From NCBI GenBank assembly GCA_010093515.1, contig MU001675.1, positions 1,193,031-1,257,030 on the forward strand: a stretch of DNA of 64,000 nucleotides. The letters are read 5' to 3'. The stretch comes from Lineolata rhizophorae (Eukaryota; Ascomycota; Dothideomycetes; Lineolatales; Lineolataceae). A program made the translations under genes and the position numbers. The notes under the pieces were generated by a model, which saw nothing but the letters and a program-made list of their open reading frames with translations, was not told where the DNA came from and made no database searches. Positions 1 to 9,795 of the stretch are shown here, one piece after another; positions within the stretch are counted from its first letter, which is position 1; the number at the start of each line of letters is the position of its first letter.

Positions 1-745
1 AGGCTTTGAAATTGGCCTTCCTTATAGGCCTGGAGTGCAAGCTCAATCCTACCTTCTTGTTGAGCTTTATCCATGTGTAATTGTTGAAACATCGCGCGTA
101 GTAGTGGTGGTGATGGTTGCCAAGAAATTCTGAGCGACTCGGTGGGGTGAGCGACTCGGTGGTGGAATACGTTACTCCTTTCACCTCTCTTTCGCCCATT
201 TAGGTTTCCAAATCGAATTACAATTACTTTTTGAGCTTTCGGCGTACACGCCTTGCGTACGTATTATCGTAGTCCTACACACCGCCCACTCCGCGCCTCT
301 AAACCGCTAGAACTGCCGTCCACCAGCCGCCCGGTGACTTAACTCGCAGAAGGTATTCAAACAGTGATGAGAACAAGAACAGCAGCAACTACACGGACGT
401 TGACCGTGAGCGGACGCTCATCGAGTAGCGTCACGCCAAGACCGTATGTACCTGTAAGCGCCATACGCCCGCTGCCCAAGTCGATCCGTCCGCCCCGTCC
501 GCGCCCATATACTTTTGGAAAACACCCTGCTCCTCCCCGCACGCAACAATTTTGGGACCGGAATCTCGCCGGCACATAAGAGAAGGCCACGCCCCCGTCC
601 CATCCATCACCCAACCGCACACTAGAAGCCTCCGGAAAGCCGGCCGGCCTCTCCACTTTTGCGCTTCCCGAGCTCTCGCAGCCAATCCAACCGCAAACAC
701 CCACACCGTCCTCAACAAATTCCACCTGTTTCCCTATCTCCCTCC
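1..745. other. Spacer, no gene recognised
   Basis: This stretch lies beyond the 3' end of the HAD-SAK gene. Short open frames run on both strands from about 360 to 750, but none resembles a known protein and their composition is that of GC-rich spacer. It may hold the 3' untranslated region of the neighbouring gene and part of a gene outside the window. Confidence 0.6.
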
Positions 746-1396
746 CTAATAACCCTCATACACAAACCCTCCGTCCCTACCCCCACCGCCTCCCGGCGGC
801 CCCACATCGTCCAAACTCTTATAATGATGCGCGCCCCTCCCTCCTCTCCCCCCGCCGCCACCACCACCACCCCCCCGTCCACCGCCCCTCGCATGCGCTC
901 CCTTCCCCCCGCCTCCACCTCCGCCTCCACCGCCTCCCGCATGCCCACCCGCCGCCGCACCCCCCCCAGCCCCTCCCGCACCGCCCCCCCCGCGACCGCC
1001 CCGCCCACCGCGACCACCTCCTCCGCCGCCGCGCCCGCCACCAGACGGCCCGCTCGGCTGCTGCTGCTGCTGCTGGGCTGCGGCCGGCGGCCACGCGTGC
1101 TCGGGCCGCTTGCTGAGCGGCGGCGGGCCGGCGTCGAGCGAGATGAAGTCGTCGCCCGGTCTACCTCCGGCACCTCCTCCGCCGGCGGACGCGGCGGCGT
1201 TGGCGTACGAGGCTTGGCTGCTGTTGTTGGTCTTGTTGCCGCCGCCGCCGCCCCCCCCGGCGGGGTGGCGTGGACGCTTACCGTAGGGGTTGAGCTCAGA
1301 GGCGGTGGTGTTCTTTTGGCCTTTGCCGGGTCTGCCGGCGCCGCGAGGAAGGGGTTGCGCTGGGCCGTGGCTCCTCGTGTGGTACGCGGGCTGCGA

Positions 1397-1427
<31 letters not shown>

Positions 1428-3020
1428 CTGTGGCGCGGCCGCCGCACATTTTCCTTGTTATTCCTACCCGGACCGCTGCCGCCCTCGGCCACGTCGGCCG
1501 GGTTCGGCTCCTCTTCGACGCGCAGCAGCGCCTTCTCCGTCACCGTGCTGTCGAACTCGACCGGCGGAGTCCTCGGCGAAAGCGCGTGCCACGACGCGAT
1601 GTAGCGGCCCTCGGCCACGCGCCCGCCCTTGCGCAGCGCCACCACCACGAACGGCGGCTCGGACTCGGTGGTAGACGTGACGGCGTCAGGCCCGCCGGAC
1701 GCCACGCCCGCTGTGCCCAGGTTCACGCCGCCCGTCGGCGCGAAGCCGTCGCCGTTACCTCTCCTAGACGAAGACGAAGACGACGGGCCCGGAGCCGACA
1801 CGGGCGCGACGCGCACAGCGTAGACGCGGTCATCGAGCGCGCCGACGTGCGTGGCACGCCACCGCTGGACGTAGCCCATGCCGCCGACGCGGTGCCGCAG
1901 GTTGAACGGGCAGTTCGGACCGAAGTGGATCGGAATGCTATTGGCGTAGAAGCGGGTGTCGGCGTCGCCGGCGGGCAGCATAGGCCGCACAAGGTCCGAG
2001 AGCGGCGCGGCCGCGTCGGGCGAGAGTGCGTAGTGCGTGAATTGGACCTGCTTGACGAGGTGGAGCGGCCGGCGCGTGCGCGTCAGAGGTAAGGTGCCGG
2101 AGCGAATCAGTGCGTTGTGCTTGTTGATTTGGCGCTGGACTTCGGCAATTTCAGTGACGGGGTCAAGGGTCGTGGATCGCTCGCCGACGAGGATGACGTC
2201 GGCGGTGATGGGACCACGGGGGGCAAGGGGTGACAGGAGCGGGCTAGAGGCGGTCACTTCGGCATTGAACCGGTCGAAGAAGTTGTTGAAGCCGTTGACT
2301 CTGCAGTTAACACGCGGAGGTTAGCGCTGAAGGGTGATAGGTAGAACTGCAGCATTGGGATCTGCCGTATACGCACTGCCTCTGCCTGTCCTCGTAGACG
2401 CGAATCTCGTCGGCGTTTTTGTAGGTGCACATGATGTCCTTTAGCAAGGTGACCTTGAAGTCGATGGTGCTGTTGAAGTTCTGGCCCAATGGCCCGACGC
2501 CGGGTTTGAGGCAGAACATGTCGAAGTCGAGCCCTTTGCTCTGCGTCATGCGGCGGATGAGGCGGGCGAACTCGGGCTCGGCGCGACCGGTCAGCATCAC
2601 GGACAGCGCTTCCTTCTGGTCGGCGCTCATGCGCACAAGCTTGACCATCTGCTCGTTCCACCAGCCCTGCCAGGCATGCTTCTCCTCGACGACGGCGCCG
2701 CGGCCCGTGGCAGCCAGGAAGGCGGAGCAGTGCCACCAGCCGCCGCCAGCCAGGGCGTCCGGGCTGCTGAGCTTGCCGATTGCGGACCCATGCCAGATGT
2801 CGCGGTTGGGCAGCGGCGAGGCGAAGAGCGTGTTGTCGAAGTCGTAGACGTGGATGGCCTTGATGCGCTCGACGGGCGGCAGCTCGTGGTCGGTCCAGGA
2901 CCAGCGCTTGAGGCGCGTGAGCGAGTAGACGGGCGGCGAGTTCGGCGTGCCCATGGCGGTTGCGGAGGTGGGGAGCAGCCGCAGCGAGGCCGTGAGGATG
3001 CGGGCAAGACGGCCTGGCAT
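746..3020 (-). CDS. HAD-type Swiss Army Knife RNA-repair-like protein with RGG tail
   Basis: Two exons, 2377-3020 and 746-2300, joined across a 76-base intron (donor GTGCGT, acceptor CTGCAG), give about 732 residues. The HAD motif I is seen as DFDNTLF at residues 60-66, so the two acidic residues and the Thr of DxDxT are present. The first 400 or so residues match what I know of the fungal HAD_SAK family, which is named for resemblance to RNA-repair proteins; its actual substrate is not known to me. The last 250 residues are low complexity: a run of about ten Gln, Asn/Ser-rich stretches, then a long Gly/Arg-rich RGG tail ending DGGFVYEGY, the kind of tail that binds RNA. A second in-frame Met at residue 23 is a possible start. 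It is divergent from the RING gene, 280 bases away. Confidence 0.85.
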
Positions 3021-3300
3021 TCATGGAGGGGTCACGTGCCGGGCAGCGCTGCGCGCATGCTGGTGTGAAGCGAGAGGCCGCAGTGACGGAGCAGCGTCAG
3101 CACCGCGGCGCCGGTGGCGGGCGATGCTGGGGCCGGCCTCGGCCCGACGCCCGCCGCCGCTTGCCGCCCGGCAGAACGCTTCCGCCGCGTCCCGCTCCGG
3201 CCTGCTCGAGGCCTCACCACCGCCCTTCCGCCGTCCGCCCTCCTCCGCCCGCCTTCCCCCGCCCGCCTTCCTCCGCGAGCTTGCGAATGGCACGCTTCGC
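3021..3300. promoter_or_regulatory. Shared divergent promoter of HAD-SAK and RING genes
   Basis: Only 280 bases separate the two start codons, so the promoters of both genes must lie here or overlap the coding ends. The stretch is GC-rich with C/T-rich tracts near the RING start. No specific operator was recognised. Confidence 0.6.
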
Positions 3301-4632
3301 ATGGACCCCGAGGCGCGCGCATCGACCACGACTCCTCCTCCGGCTCCGGACGCCGACCCGCACTCGTCTCCCATCCAACCTTTACCATCCCCACGACCTC
3401 GCGATGCTGCGACCACGGGTGCCAGCGCGGCTGCGCGCGCGGCTGCAAACAGGCTCCCCGTCGCCGCTGCCGCTCCCGTCGACGCCTGTGTCATCTGCCT
3501 CTCGCCCGTGTCGGAGCGCGCGATAGCGGCGCCGTGCAACCATGCGAGCTTCGACTTCGTGTGCCTGGCGAGCTGGCTGCAGGAGCGGGCCACGTGCCCG
3601 CTGTGCCAGGCCGAGGTGCGCTTCATCAACTACGACTTCCGCTCGCCGGACGACATCAAGACATACCGCGTGCAGCGGCAGTCACGGTCGCCGCCGCACC
3701 CCCCGCAGGCTGCCTCTGGCACGTCTAGTTATGGCGAAGCCAGCAACAATCCTATCACTCACGCCGATACCCGCCGTCGAGCCGATCCGCCTTATTCCTC
3801 GTTTAGTCACGACCGCCGCGGTCGCCACCACCCTACCCACCTCCTCCATCACCACCGTCCCCGTCCGGCCCGCCATCTCCGCGAACCCAACCCTCCGCCC
3901 GCCGCTTCGGAGGACGCCGCCGTCCTCCGCCGCCGCCACGTCTACGCCCGTGGCCTCTACTCCCTCTACGTCGGCGCCAACCGCATCTCGCGCTACCGGT
4001 CGCGCGTCACGGCGCAGGACATCGCCGCCAGCGCGGAGCTGCAGCGGCGCGCGGCCGCGTGGATGAGGCGCGAGCTACGCGTGTTTGAGTTCCTGGACGG
4101 TGGCGGCAGCGCGGAAGACGGCGAGGGCGAAGGGGAGGGAGGCGCGACGGGCGGGTACGGTGGAAACACTGGTGCTGGTGCTGGCGCTGGCGCTGGCGCT
4201 GGTGCTGCGACGGGCGTCGGGCGACGGCGCCAGCAGCGCGCGCGCAACGCCGAGTTCGTGCTCAGCTACGCGCTGGCGGTGCTGCGGACCGTGGACCTCA
4301 AGGGCGCCGAGGGCGCCGCCGAGGACCTCCTCGCCGACTTCTTGGGCAAGGAGCACGCGCGCCTGTTTTGTCACGAGCTGAGCGCGTGGCTGCGGAGCCC
4401 GTATACCAGCCTGGCGGATTGGGACCGGCATGTGAGGTACGCGGAACGGTTGCCGGATAGGTTCACGAGGGAGGGGGAGCCGGTTTGGGATGGTGGGAGG
4501 GCTTGCTCTGGGGACAAGCGTGTGAGGCCGTGGCAGAGCGAAGCGGAGGGCGAAAGAGTGTGGAGAGGGGAGGAAAGAAGTCAGGAGGCTGGGAGGAGAG
4601 CAAAGAGGGGAAGGGGTCCCGACGGAAGATGA
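3301..4632 (+). CDS. TOPORS-like RING-finger E3 ubiquitin ligase
   Basis: One exon, 443 residues. A RING-type domain spans about residues 63-102: CVIC, then CNH, FDFVC and CPLC. The position between H81 and C88 where most RINGs have a zinc-binding Cys reads FDF instead, a variant I associate with fungal members of this group. A second conserved block at about residues 215-400 (RRRHVYARGLYSLYVG, then RRELRVFEFL, then a helical part with FLGKEHARLFCHELSAWLRS) resembles the region that follows the RING in TOPORS-type ligases, which act in the nucleus on ubiquitin and SUMO targets. The middle and C-terminal thirds carry basic and Gly-Ala dipeptide repeats (about 4170-4205). The Met at 3301 is chosen because upstream frame sequence is compositionally non-coding. 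Nuclear role is inferred from family. Confidence 0.75.
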   Translation: MDPEARASTTTPPPAPDADPHSSPIQPLPSPRPRDAATTGASAAARAAANRLPVAAAAPVDACVICLSPVSERAIAAPCNHASFDFVCLASWLQERATCPLCQAEVRFINYDFRSPDDIKTYRVQRQSRSPPHPPQAASGTSSYGEASNNPITHADTRRRADPPYSSFSHDRRGRHHPTHLLHHHRPRPARHLREPNPPPAASEDAAVLRRRHVYARGLYSLYVGANRISRYRSRVTAQDIAASAELQRRAAAWMRRELRVFEFLDGGGSAEDGEGEGEGGATGGYGGNTGAGAGAGAGAGAATGVGRRRQQRARNAEFVLSYALAVLRTVDLKGAEGAAEDLLADFLGKEHARLFCHELSAWLRSPYTSLADWDRHVRYAERLPDRFTREGEPVWDGGRACSGDKRVRPWQSEAEGERVWRGEERSQEAGRRAKRGRGPDGR

Positions 4633-5523
4633 GTGAAGGTCGGGTACAGAGAACATATATTCCTGTTGAGTTGCAAGATGTGTACGATGTAGCTTCGCTG
4701 TTCATCAGGAGCATTTTGGCACAGCTTGGCCTTCAATGCCTATAATCACTCATACTAGGACACGCCATACGCTGCTCTGCCAGAGAGACAGTAGTTGCAT
4801 TTCTCCATTTGCAAATGCAATACTGTTGGTCTTCGGACGCACAGATTGCTGACCAGCCATTTGTGCTGAGAAGAGAAGGGCAACCATTGTTCATACAGTG
4901 AGCTAGATGATCGTAGCCTTACCCGTGGCATGGTATGAATTAGTGTGAGTTGGGTGCAGGCAGGTTGTGCTAACTGCTCCCTCTATTCCAAAAGAATGAG
5001 GCTCGCTCTGTAATTTGTATCACAATAGTAAAAGGCAGTGTCACCACGCAGAAAAGCAAAAGGTTATCGATGCCCAGGAGTGCTGGTGGCTGGCAAAGTG
5101 TTACCATGTGTACGGTAACATAGGTCAGGTCACCTCGCCCACGAGCGGTGTCACTATAGTGAATCAATAGCTGCAGAAGCTCTGTGCTCTGCAGAATATA
5201 AATGGTATGTAAGTTCTGGAGCGGAGCATCTGCTTCAGCTACATATCCATTCAAATACAGCGGTACTATCATATATCGGAAGTCGTCCACAGCAGAACTA
5301 CTAAAGGGGACAGCGACGATTCTAGAGTTAACCCACACCAACGAACCGACGCAACGAAAACTATTATCGGTGCCAGTATCCCACCGTATAGCACGCTGGC
5401 CCTACAGTCAATAAGGTTGGGGCCAGCACCTTATATCCAAATAAAAGGGAACACTCCGGAAAAATCTTCTATAATCCGTAAAGTCAAACTTTACCACCAA
5501 CAAAAGAGGGAAGGGGAAATCAC
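4633..5523. other. Spacer, no gene recognised
   Basis: Less GC-rich than the genes on both sides. It should hold the 3' untranslated region of the RING gene and the promoter of the small repeat protein. A minus-strand open frame of 123 codons (4970-5341) is present but has no recognisable domain and I do not call it. Confidence 0.55.
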
Positions 5524-5534
5524 AAAAAAAAAAA
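5524..5534 (+). promoter_or_regulatory. Poly(A) tract directly abutting a start codon
   Basis: Eleven A residues run without interruption into the A of the ATG at 5535. Adenine-rich leaders favour initiation in fungi, and poly(A) next to a start can bind poly(A)-binding protein; whether either applies here is inference. The same arrangement precedes VTS1. Confidence 0.6.
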
Positions 5535-5981
5535 ATGTCGAGCGGCAACGCGTTCAGGGATGCTCTAATGCGCGACAATAGGCTTGAAAAGGCAAAAGAG
5601 AGCGACAACATGCCTGAGGAGGTAAAAAAGAGCGACAACGTGCCTGCGGAGGCAAAAGAGAGCGACAACATGCCCGAGGAAGCAAAACAGGAGGACACCG
5701 CGCCCTCGGAAACAGAATCGGACGACATCCTGCTCGAGGAAGCACTAAAGAACGACACCATGTCGGAAGAAGCAAGAATGCTCGTCGAGCAGCGGTATCC
5801 GAGAAAGCGCCGGAAGGAACACCGCGTCTGGCGGTGTTGTTGTTGCGAACACAAAAACAAGACGGGCAAGTTCCAGAGCTGCGGGCGCAGCACGTGCGTC
5901 GACACGTCGAAGGCATACCGAGAACCGCACAAGCGATGCAAACGGTGCATCCCGGAGGATTTCAAGGACATGGTGGCTTAG
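5535..5981 (+). CDS. Small protein with six acidic decapeptide repeats and Cys-rich end
   Basis: 148 residues, not recognised as a named protein. Residues about 19-80 consist of six imperfect ten-residue units of the type AKESDNMPEE, encoded by a 30-base minisatellite; the first three units are nearly identical and the last three have drifted. The C-terminal 50 residues start with RYPRKRRKEHRVWRC, a basic patch, and then hold seven or eight Cys (CCCC, C..STC, CKRC) with one conserved-looking His, a pattern like a small zinc-binding module common in filamentous ascomycetes. No signal peptide is visible, so this is unlikely to be a secreted effector. The start is fixed by the poly(A) tract and the repeat frame. 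Function unknown. Confidence 0.6.
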   Translation: MSSGNAFRDALMRDNRLEKAKESDNMPEEVKKSDNVPAEAKESDNMPEEAKQEDTAPSETESDDILLEEALKNDTMSEEARMLVEQRYPRKRRKEHRVWRCCCCEHKNKTGKFQSCGRSTCVDTSKAYREPHKRCKRCIPEDFKDMVA

Positions 5982-6331
5982 TGCGGGAACTAAAGTGGGC
6001 TACGGTGGATGGACGTGCGTAGGAAGGGAAGGCGGTCGGGGATATAGATGTTCTACTATTCTTTTGGTGGCCCTGCCGTGGTGCAGTTGCCGGACGTGGA
6101 TACAAACTCCTCTGGGGTCGGACATGCACCTTTAGATGCAACATGAATTAATACTCAGGACCTGGCTATATTGAAAGCTACGGAAGATGGGTGTTTTTTT
6201 AACCAGAGCAAATAAAATTGACCTCAACATGAAGTTACCCGCTAAGCGCGTCCAGGGAGATTGCTTATTTCATATGTCACCGAATGTCACCCAAAAAAAA
6301 AAAAAAGAAAAGGAAAGTGGCCTCCTCCTCC
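5982..6331. other. Convergent 3' spacer
   Basis: The 3' ends of the small repeat protein and the thioesterase-like gene face each other here. A run of 14 A occurs at 6293-6306. No gene is seen. Confidence 0.6.
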
Positions 6332-7669
6332 CTACTCCAAAGGCGGTACCATCCTCTCCATCCAGGCACACATATCCCTCAACACATCCTCCTCTAGCAC
6401 CCCAGCCCCCATCTTCATCCCCTTTCCCCCGCGCCCCACGCCATACTCCCTCACCATAACGCTATCGGCATCCATGCCCAGCCCGTCAACCAGCACCTCG
6501 CTCGCCCTGCGTCCGTGCCCGGGCTTCCGCGCCTTCTTCTCGCCACCGACCGGCCCGCCCATGCTCACGCCGTCCGACTTGCGTGGCGCCGCCGGCGGTG
6601 CTCCTCCGGCGCGGCCCCAAAACACAGGCAAATCGCCCGCCTCGGCCGGGAGCCCCGCCTCAGCCCTCCAGCGCTGCACCCGCTCCTTGGGCAGCGGCAG
6701 CACGGCGTACACGTCCTCGAGCGCGGCGGTCTCGGCATCAGCGGCGGGGCCGGTGCCTTCGCCCAGGGCGACAACGCCGCCGAGGCGCCCGGCCCACTCG
6801 GGGCTGGTGAGCGCGGTGAGCAAGGCGACGGCAGCGCCGCCGCCGCCGGGCGCGGCCCGGCCGGCGAGGACTATGCGCGCGGGGTCGAGGCCCGAGGTCG
6901 TGGTGAGAGTAGAGATGAGGTCCGAGACGAGGGCGACGGAGGAGCGGAGGCCGGCGGGGTCGGCCGCGGAGTAGGTTGGGGAGGATGGCGGGGTCGAGGA
7001 GGCGCTGGGGGGTGGGGAGGAGGTGGGAGAGGGGCTGGTTGGGGAGAAGGCGCGCGGAGAGGTGGGCGCGAACCAGGCGGGCCGGTTGAGAGTGGTATTG
7101 TGGGGCGCGGTGGGGAGGATGAAGCGGGCGTAGGGAAGGGTGGAGGTGCGGTGGATGGCGTGGGCTAGGTCTGTTGCCAAAGAGGGGCCGTCAGTTTGTG
7201 GTTTGAGATTGGAGGAACGGAATGGTCGAGGAAAGAGAGTAAGCGTAGCAAGAGCTAATGGTATCAAGGATACGCGAGAGTGTGTGTGAGGTTGTCACTT
7301 GTCAAAGTGACAAGGGCTACCGTTGTAGGGTAGACGTGCTAGGGCAAAGTCACGCGAGTTCGGAAAGAAGGAGGGGTAACGTAACGGGTAAGGATGGGCA
7401 CGTGAAGAGGGCGTCGGATGGAGGGAAGTTAGAGTAGAGGGAAATTGGAGAAACGTAATGCATAACGCTGCGCTCTTTGATTTGCGGGAAACAGGAATGG
7501 AGAGAGAAGCGGAGAAGGAAGGAGACTTTCGCTACTGACTTTCCCAGCTAGCGGCGTCATCGTCGGCGCCGTGGAGGAAAATGACAGCGGCCGAGTGAGC
7601 GGGGTCAGAAACGCGCTGGACGGCCGGCTTGATGATGGGCGGAGTCTGCAAAGGCTGGACTGCGGCCAT
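6332..7669 (-). CDS. Acyl-protein thioesterase/carboxylesterase homologue lacking the catalytic triad
   Basis: Exon 1 is 7540-7669 and exon 2 is 6332-7170, giving 322 residues; the 369-base intron is long for this genome, and a further exon inside it cannot be excluded. The fold signature is clear: VIFLHGADDDAASW near the N-terminus, then LPYARFILPTAPHN and PAWFAP, as in Abhydrolase_2 proteins (APT1, phospholipase/carboxylesterase family). But the three catalytic positions are gone. The nucleophile elbow, GFSQGG in the family, reads GRAAPGG; the HGxxD loop carrying the Asp reads GRAGGA; the GMGHS-type His site reads GVGRGG. This looks like a pseudoenzyme, perhaps a binding protein or regulator, rather than a recent pseudogene, because the frame is open and the fold motifs persist. 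The promoter region towards VPS71 is 926 bases. Confidence 0.7.
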
Positions 7670-8595
7670 GGTGGAAAGGATTGTTGAGTGGCGTGAGAGA
7701 AAGAAATATGCTCAAGTAATAAGACTGGACGAATTGAATAGATTGATTTGACTTGGCTGACTTTTAAGAAACTCAGTCCGCAAATGCGTAGTCTTCCCGG
7801 GGTTGGAAAGGGAGGAAAGAGGCCGAGGAAGAAAGAGAAGGAGAAGAAAGGACAGTAAACCTACGGCTTCGCAGCGATAGTTTATATACTCCTCGGGCGT
7901 TGTCGGCATCCATCACCAACTTGGCGCGATTCTCGCAGTCGCCCGAGGCTCGAGTGCAGGGGGCGGTCTAGCGGAGTCGAGGCTCCTTGGCCTGGAGAGG
8001 GGGAGGGGAGCGCACACGACACACACCCGAGGGCATCCGATGCCGACTCCTCACGATATTGCGCCGGATCGGCTGCACGTGAGGGCGCAGCCGGGATAAG
8101 TGCTATAGAACTAGAGCTGCACGGTGCGCCCTGCTCCGCTATTGCTGCTTGACACAATTGGCCCGCATCTCTCCGCCATAAGGCCATCTCCGGGAGTGTA
8201 CGGAGAGATCCGCATCATAGCAGGGGTCTAGGGGCGCGACTAGGGAACTGACACTATTCGAAGAACTCTATTCGAGTGAGAAGTCGGCAATGAACCGACA
8301 CCAGAAAGGAAAACAGAAGAGAAAAAGCTTCGGGCGTGCAGGTGCAAAGCCAATTGTCGCGAATTGTTCAACTCTTCGTCGCGGCCAGAGCGCGGCATTC
8401 GGCAAATTCTTCGGGGCGTGCGCACGTGCTGCTAGCTAAGCACGTGACCGCATGCCTGCCCACCGCCTCCTCCACCGCCTTTGCCTGCCGGGCTCTTCTG
8501 GTCTGCCACTCCCGCTTCCCCAGTCTCCCTCTTCCTCTCCCTCTTATCACGACCACCCAGCTTCACGTCCTACGAAGTAAAACCGAATCCCGAAA
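7670..8595. promoter_or_regulatory. Divergent intergenic region between the thioesterase-like gene and VPS71
   Basis: Should contain both promoters. Open frames on either strand here have no recognisable content. No specific site was identified. Confidence 0.5.
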
Positions 8596-9795
8596 ATGCC
8601 ACACATTGACATACTTCCCAACACCTCCGCCGCCGCCGCCGCGCCCGGCTGGGCCTACGTCCCCGATACCAGCTTCGTCGACCCGTCCAAAGCCGCGCTC
8701 AACCCTACCGGCGGCCGCAAAGCGCGCCCAGGCCGCGCCCTTCAAACCGGAACCTCCTCGGCCTCGGCCGCCGGTGCCGGCGCCGGCGCCAGCGCGGACC
8801 TCGATGCGGCAGCCGCCGCCGCCTCGGGCCATGGTGGAGGCCGCGCGCCGCTGACGGATCCGCGCCTCTCGGCCCGCGAGCAGGCGGCCATAGCGCGCCA
8901 CATCGCCGAGCTCGACCGCGACTCGCACCACCGGGAGCACCAGCACGGCCGCGACCACGGGGGCGCGGCGGGCGCGGCGGCGGCAGCGGCGGGCGCGCGC
9001 GGAGCAGGCGGCCGCGTCGAGATTCCGAAGGGGTTGACGACGAAGCGGGAGGCGTCGTCGAGCAAGACGGGAGGCGCCGCGAGGGCTAAGACGACAACTA
9101 ATGTGAGGAAGATATTGGCGAGCGGGAAGACGTTTGCGAATCATGTGGATGACGAGGAGGCGGAGGAGAGGGCGAGGAGGGGCAAGCCCGGAGCCGGGGC
9201 CGGAGGGGCCGCCGGAGGAGCTCTCGCGGGAACTGTGGCACATGCACCTGGAGGAGCGGCGAAGGCGGGCGCCACCAGCACGAAGGGAGCGAGCGGGAGG
9301 AATGCTGCTGCAACGGCGACGGCGGCGAAGGGCAAGGGTCGGGCCGCGGCCTCAAGCTCGAAGCGCACGGCATCGGCAGCCACTAGCACGACCGCAGACG
9401 GCGGCGCGGATGCCAGCGCCGACGCCGACGCCGACGCCCCGATGCCAGACGCTCCGCCGCCCTCTTCTACCGCCAGCCTGATGCCTCCGCCCCCTCTCCC
9501 GTCCCCCACCGACTCTTCCGCCCTCGCCCACCCCCTCCTCGCCATCGCACCGCCTCGTCCCCCGTCCCCCGCCACCATCGCCGCCCTGACATCCACGCCC
9601 CCGCTGCTCTACCACGAGGCGCGCGTCGGGCCCCCCGGGCGCGCCGTTCCGGGCCCACCCCCGCCGCAGCGGCGCTTCTGCGAGATGTGCGGGTATTGGG
9701 GGCGGGTGAGGTGCGGGAGGTGTGGGGCGAGGGTTTGTGGGTTGGAGTGTGCGGCGACGCATGGGGAGAGTAGGTGTTTGAGGTTTTATGCTTGA
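8596..9795 (+). CDS. SWR1 chromatin-remodelling complex subunit Swc6/Vps71 (zf-HIT protein)
   Basis: One exon, 399 residues. The last 40 residues form an HIT-type zinc finger: CEMCG, CGRCG, CGLEC, H and C spaced as in ZNHIT1/Vps71, followed by the typical end CLRFYA. The motif RKARPGRALQTG near residue 35 fits the conserved N-terminal region of the family. The protein acts in the nucleus in the complex that places histone H2A.Z. It is longer than yeast Vps71 because of Ala/Gly/Ser/Pro-rich insertions at about residues 55-110 and 190-340; these look disordered and their open frame depends on the high GC content. The start at 8596 is the first Met and begins MPHIDILPN, as in other filamentous fungi. 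Confidence 0.88.
   Translation: MPHIDILPNTSAAAAAPGWAYVPDTSFVDPSKAALNPTGGRKARPGRALQTGTSSASAAGAGAGASADLDAAAAAASGHGGGRAPLTDPRLSAREQAAIARHIAELDRDSHHREHQHGRDHGGAAGAAAAAAGARGAGGRVEIPKGLTTKREASSSKTGGAARAKTTTNVRKILASGKTFANHVDDEEAEERARRGKPGAGAGGAAGGALAGTVAHAPGGAAKAGATSTKGASGRNAAATATAAKGKGRAAASSSKRTASAATSTTADGGADASADADADAPMPDAPPPSSTASLMPPPPLPSPTDSSALAHPLLAIAPPRPPSPATIAALTSTPPLLYHEARVGPPGRAVPGPPPPQRRFCEMCGYWGRVRCGRCGARVCGLECAATHGESRCLRFYA

Noticed and set aside
659-2092. 477-codon plus-strand frame antisense to the HAD-SAK gene
   Set aside because: It mirrors the GC-rich repeat-coding tail of the minus-strand gene and consists of Arg/Pro/Leu-rich sequence with no domain; a shadow of codon bias.
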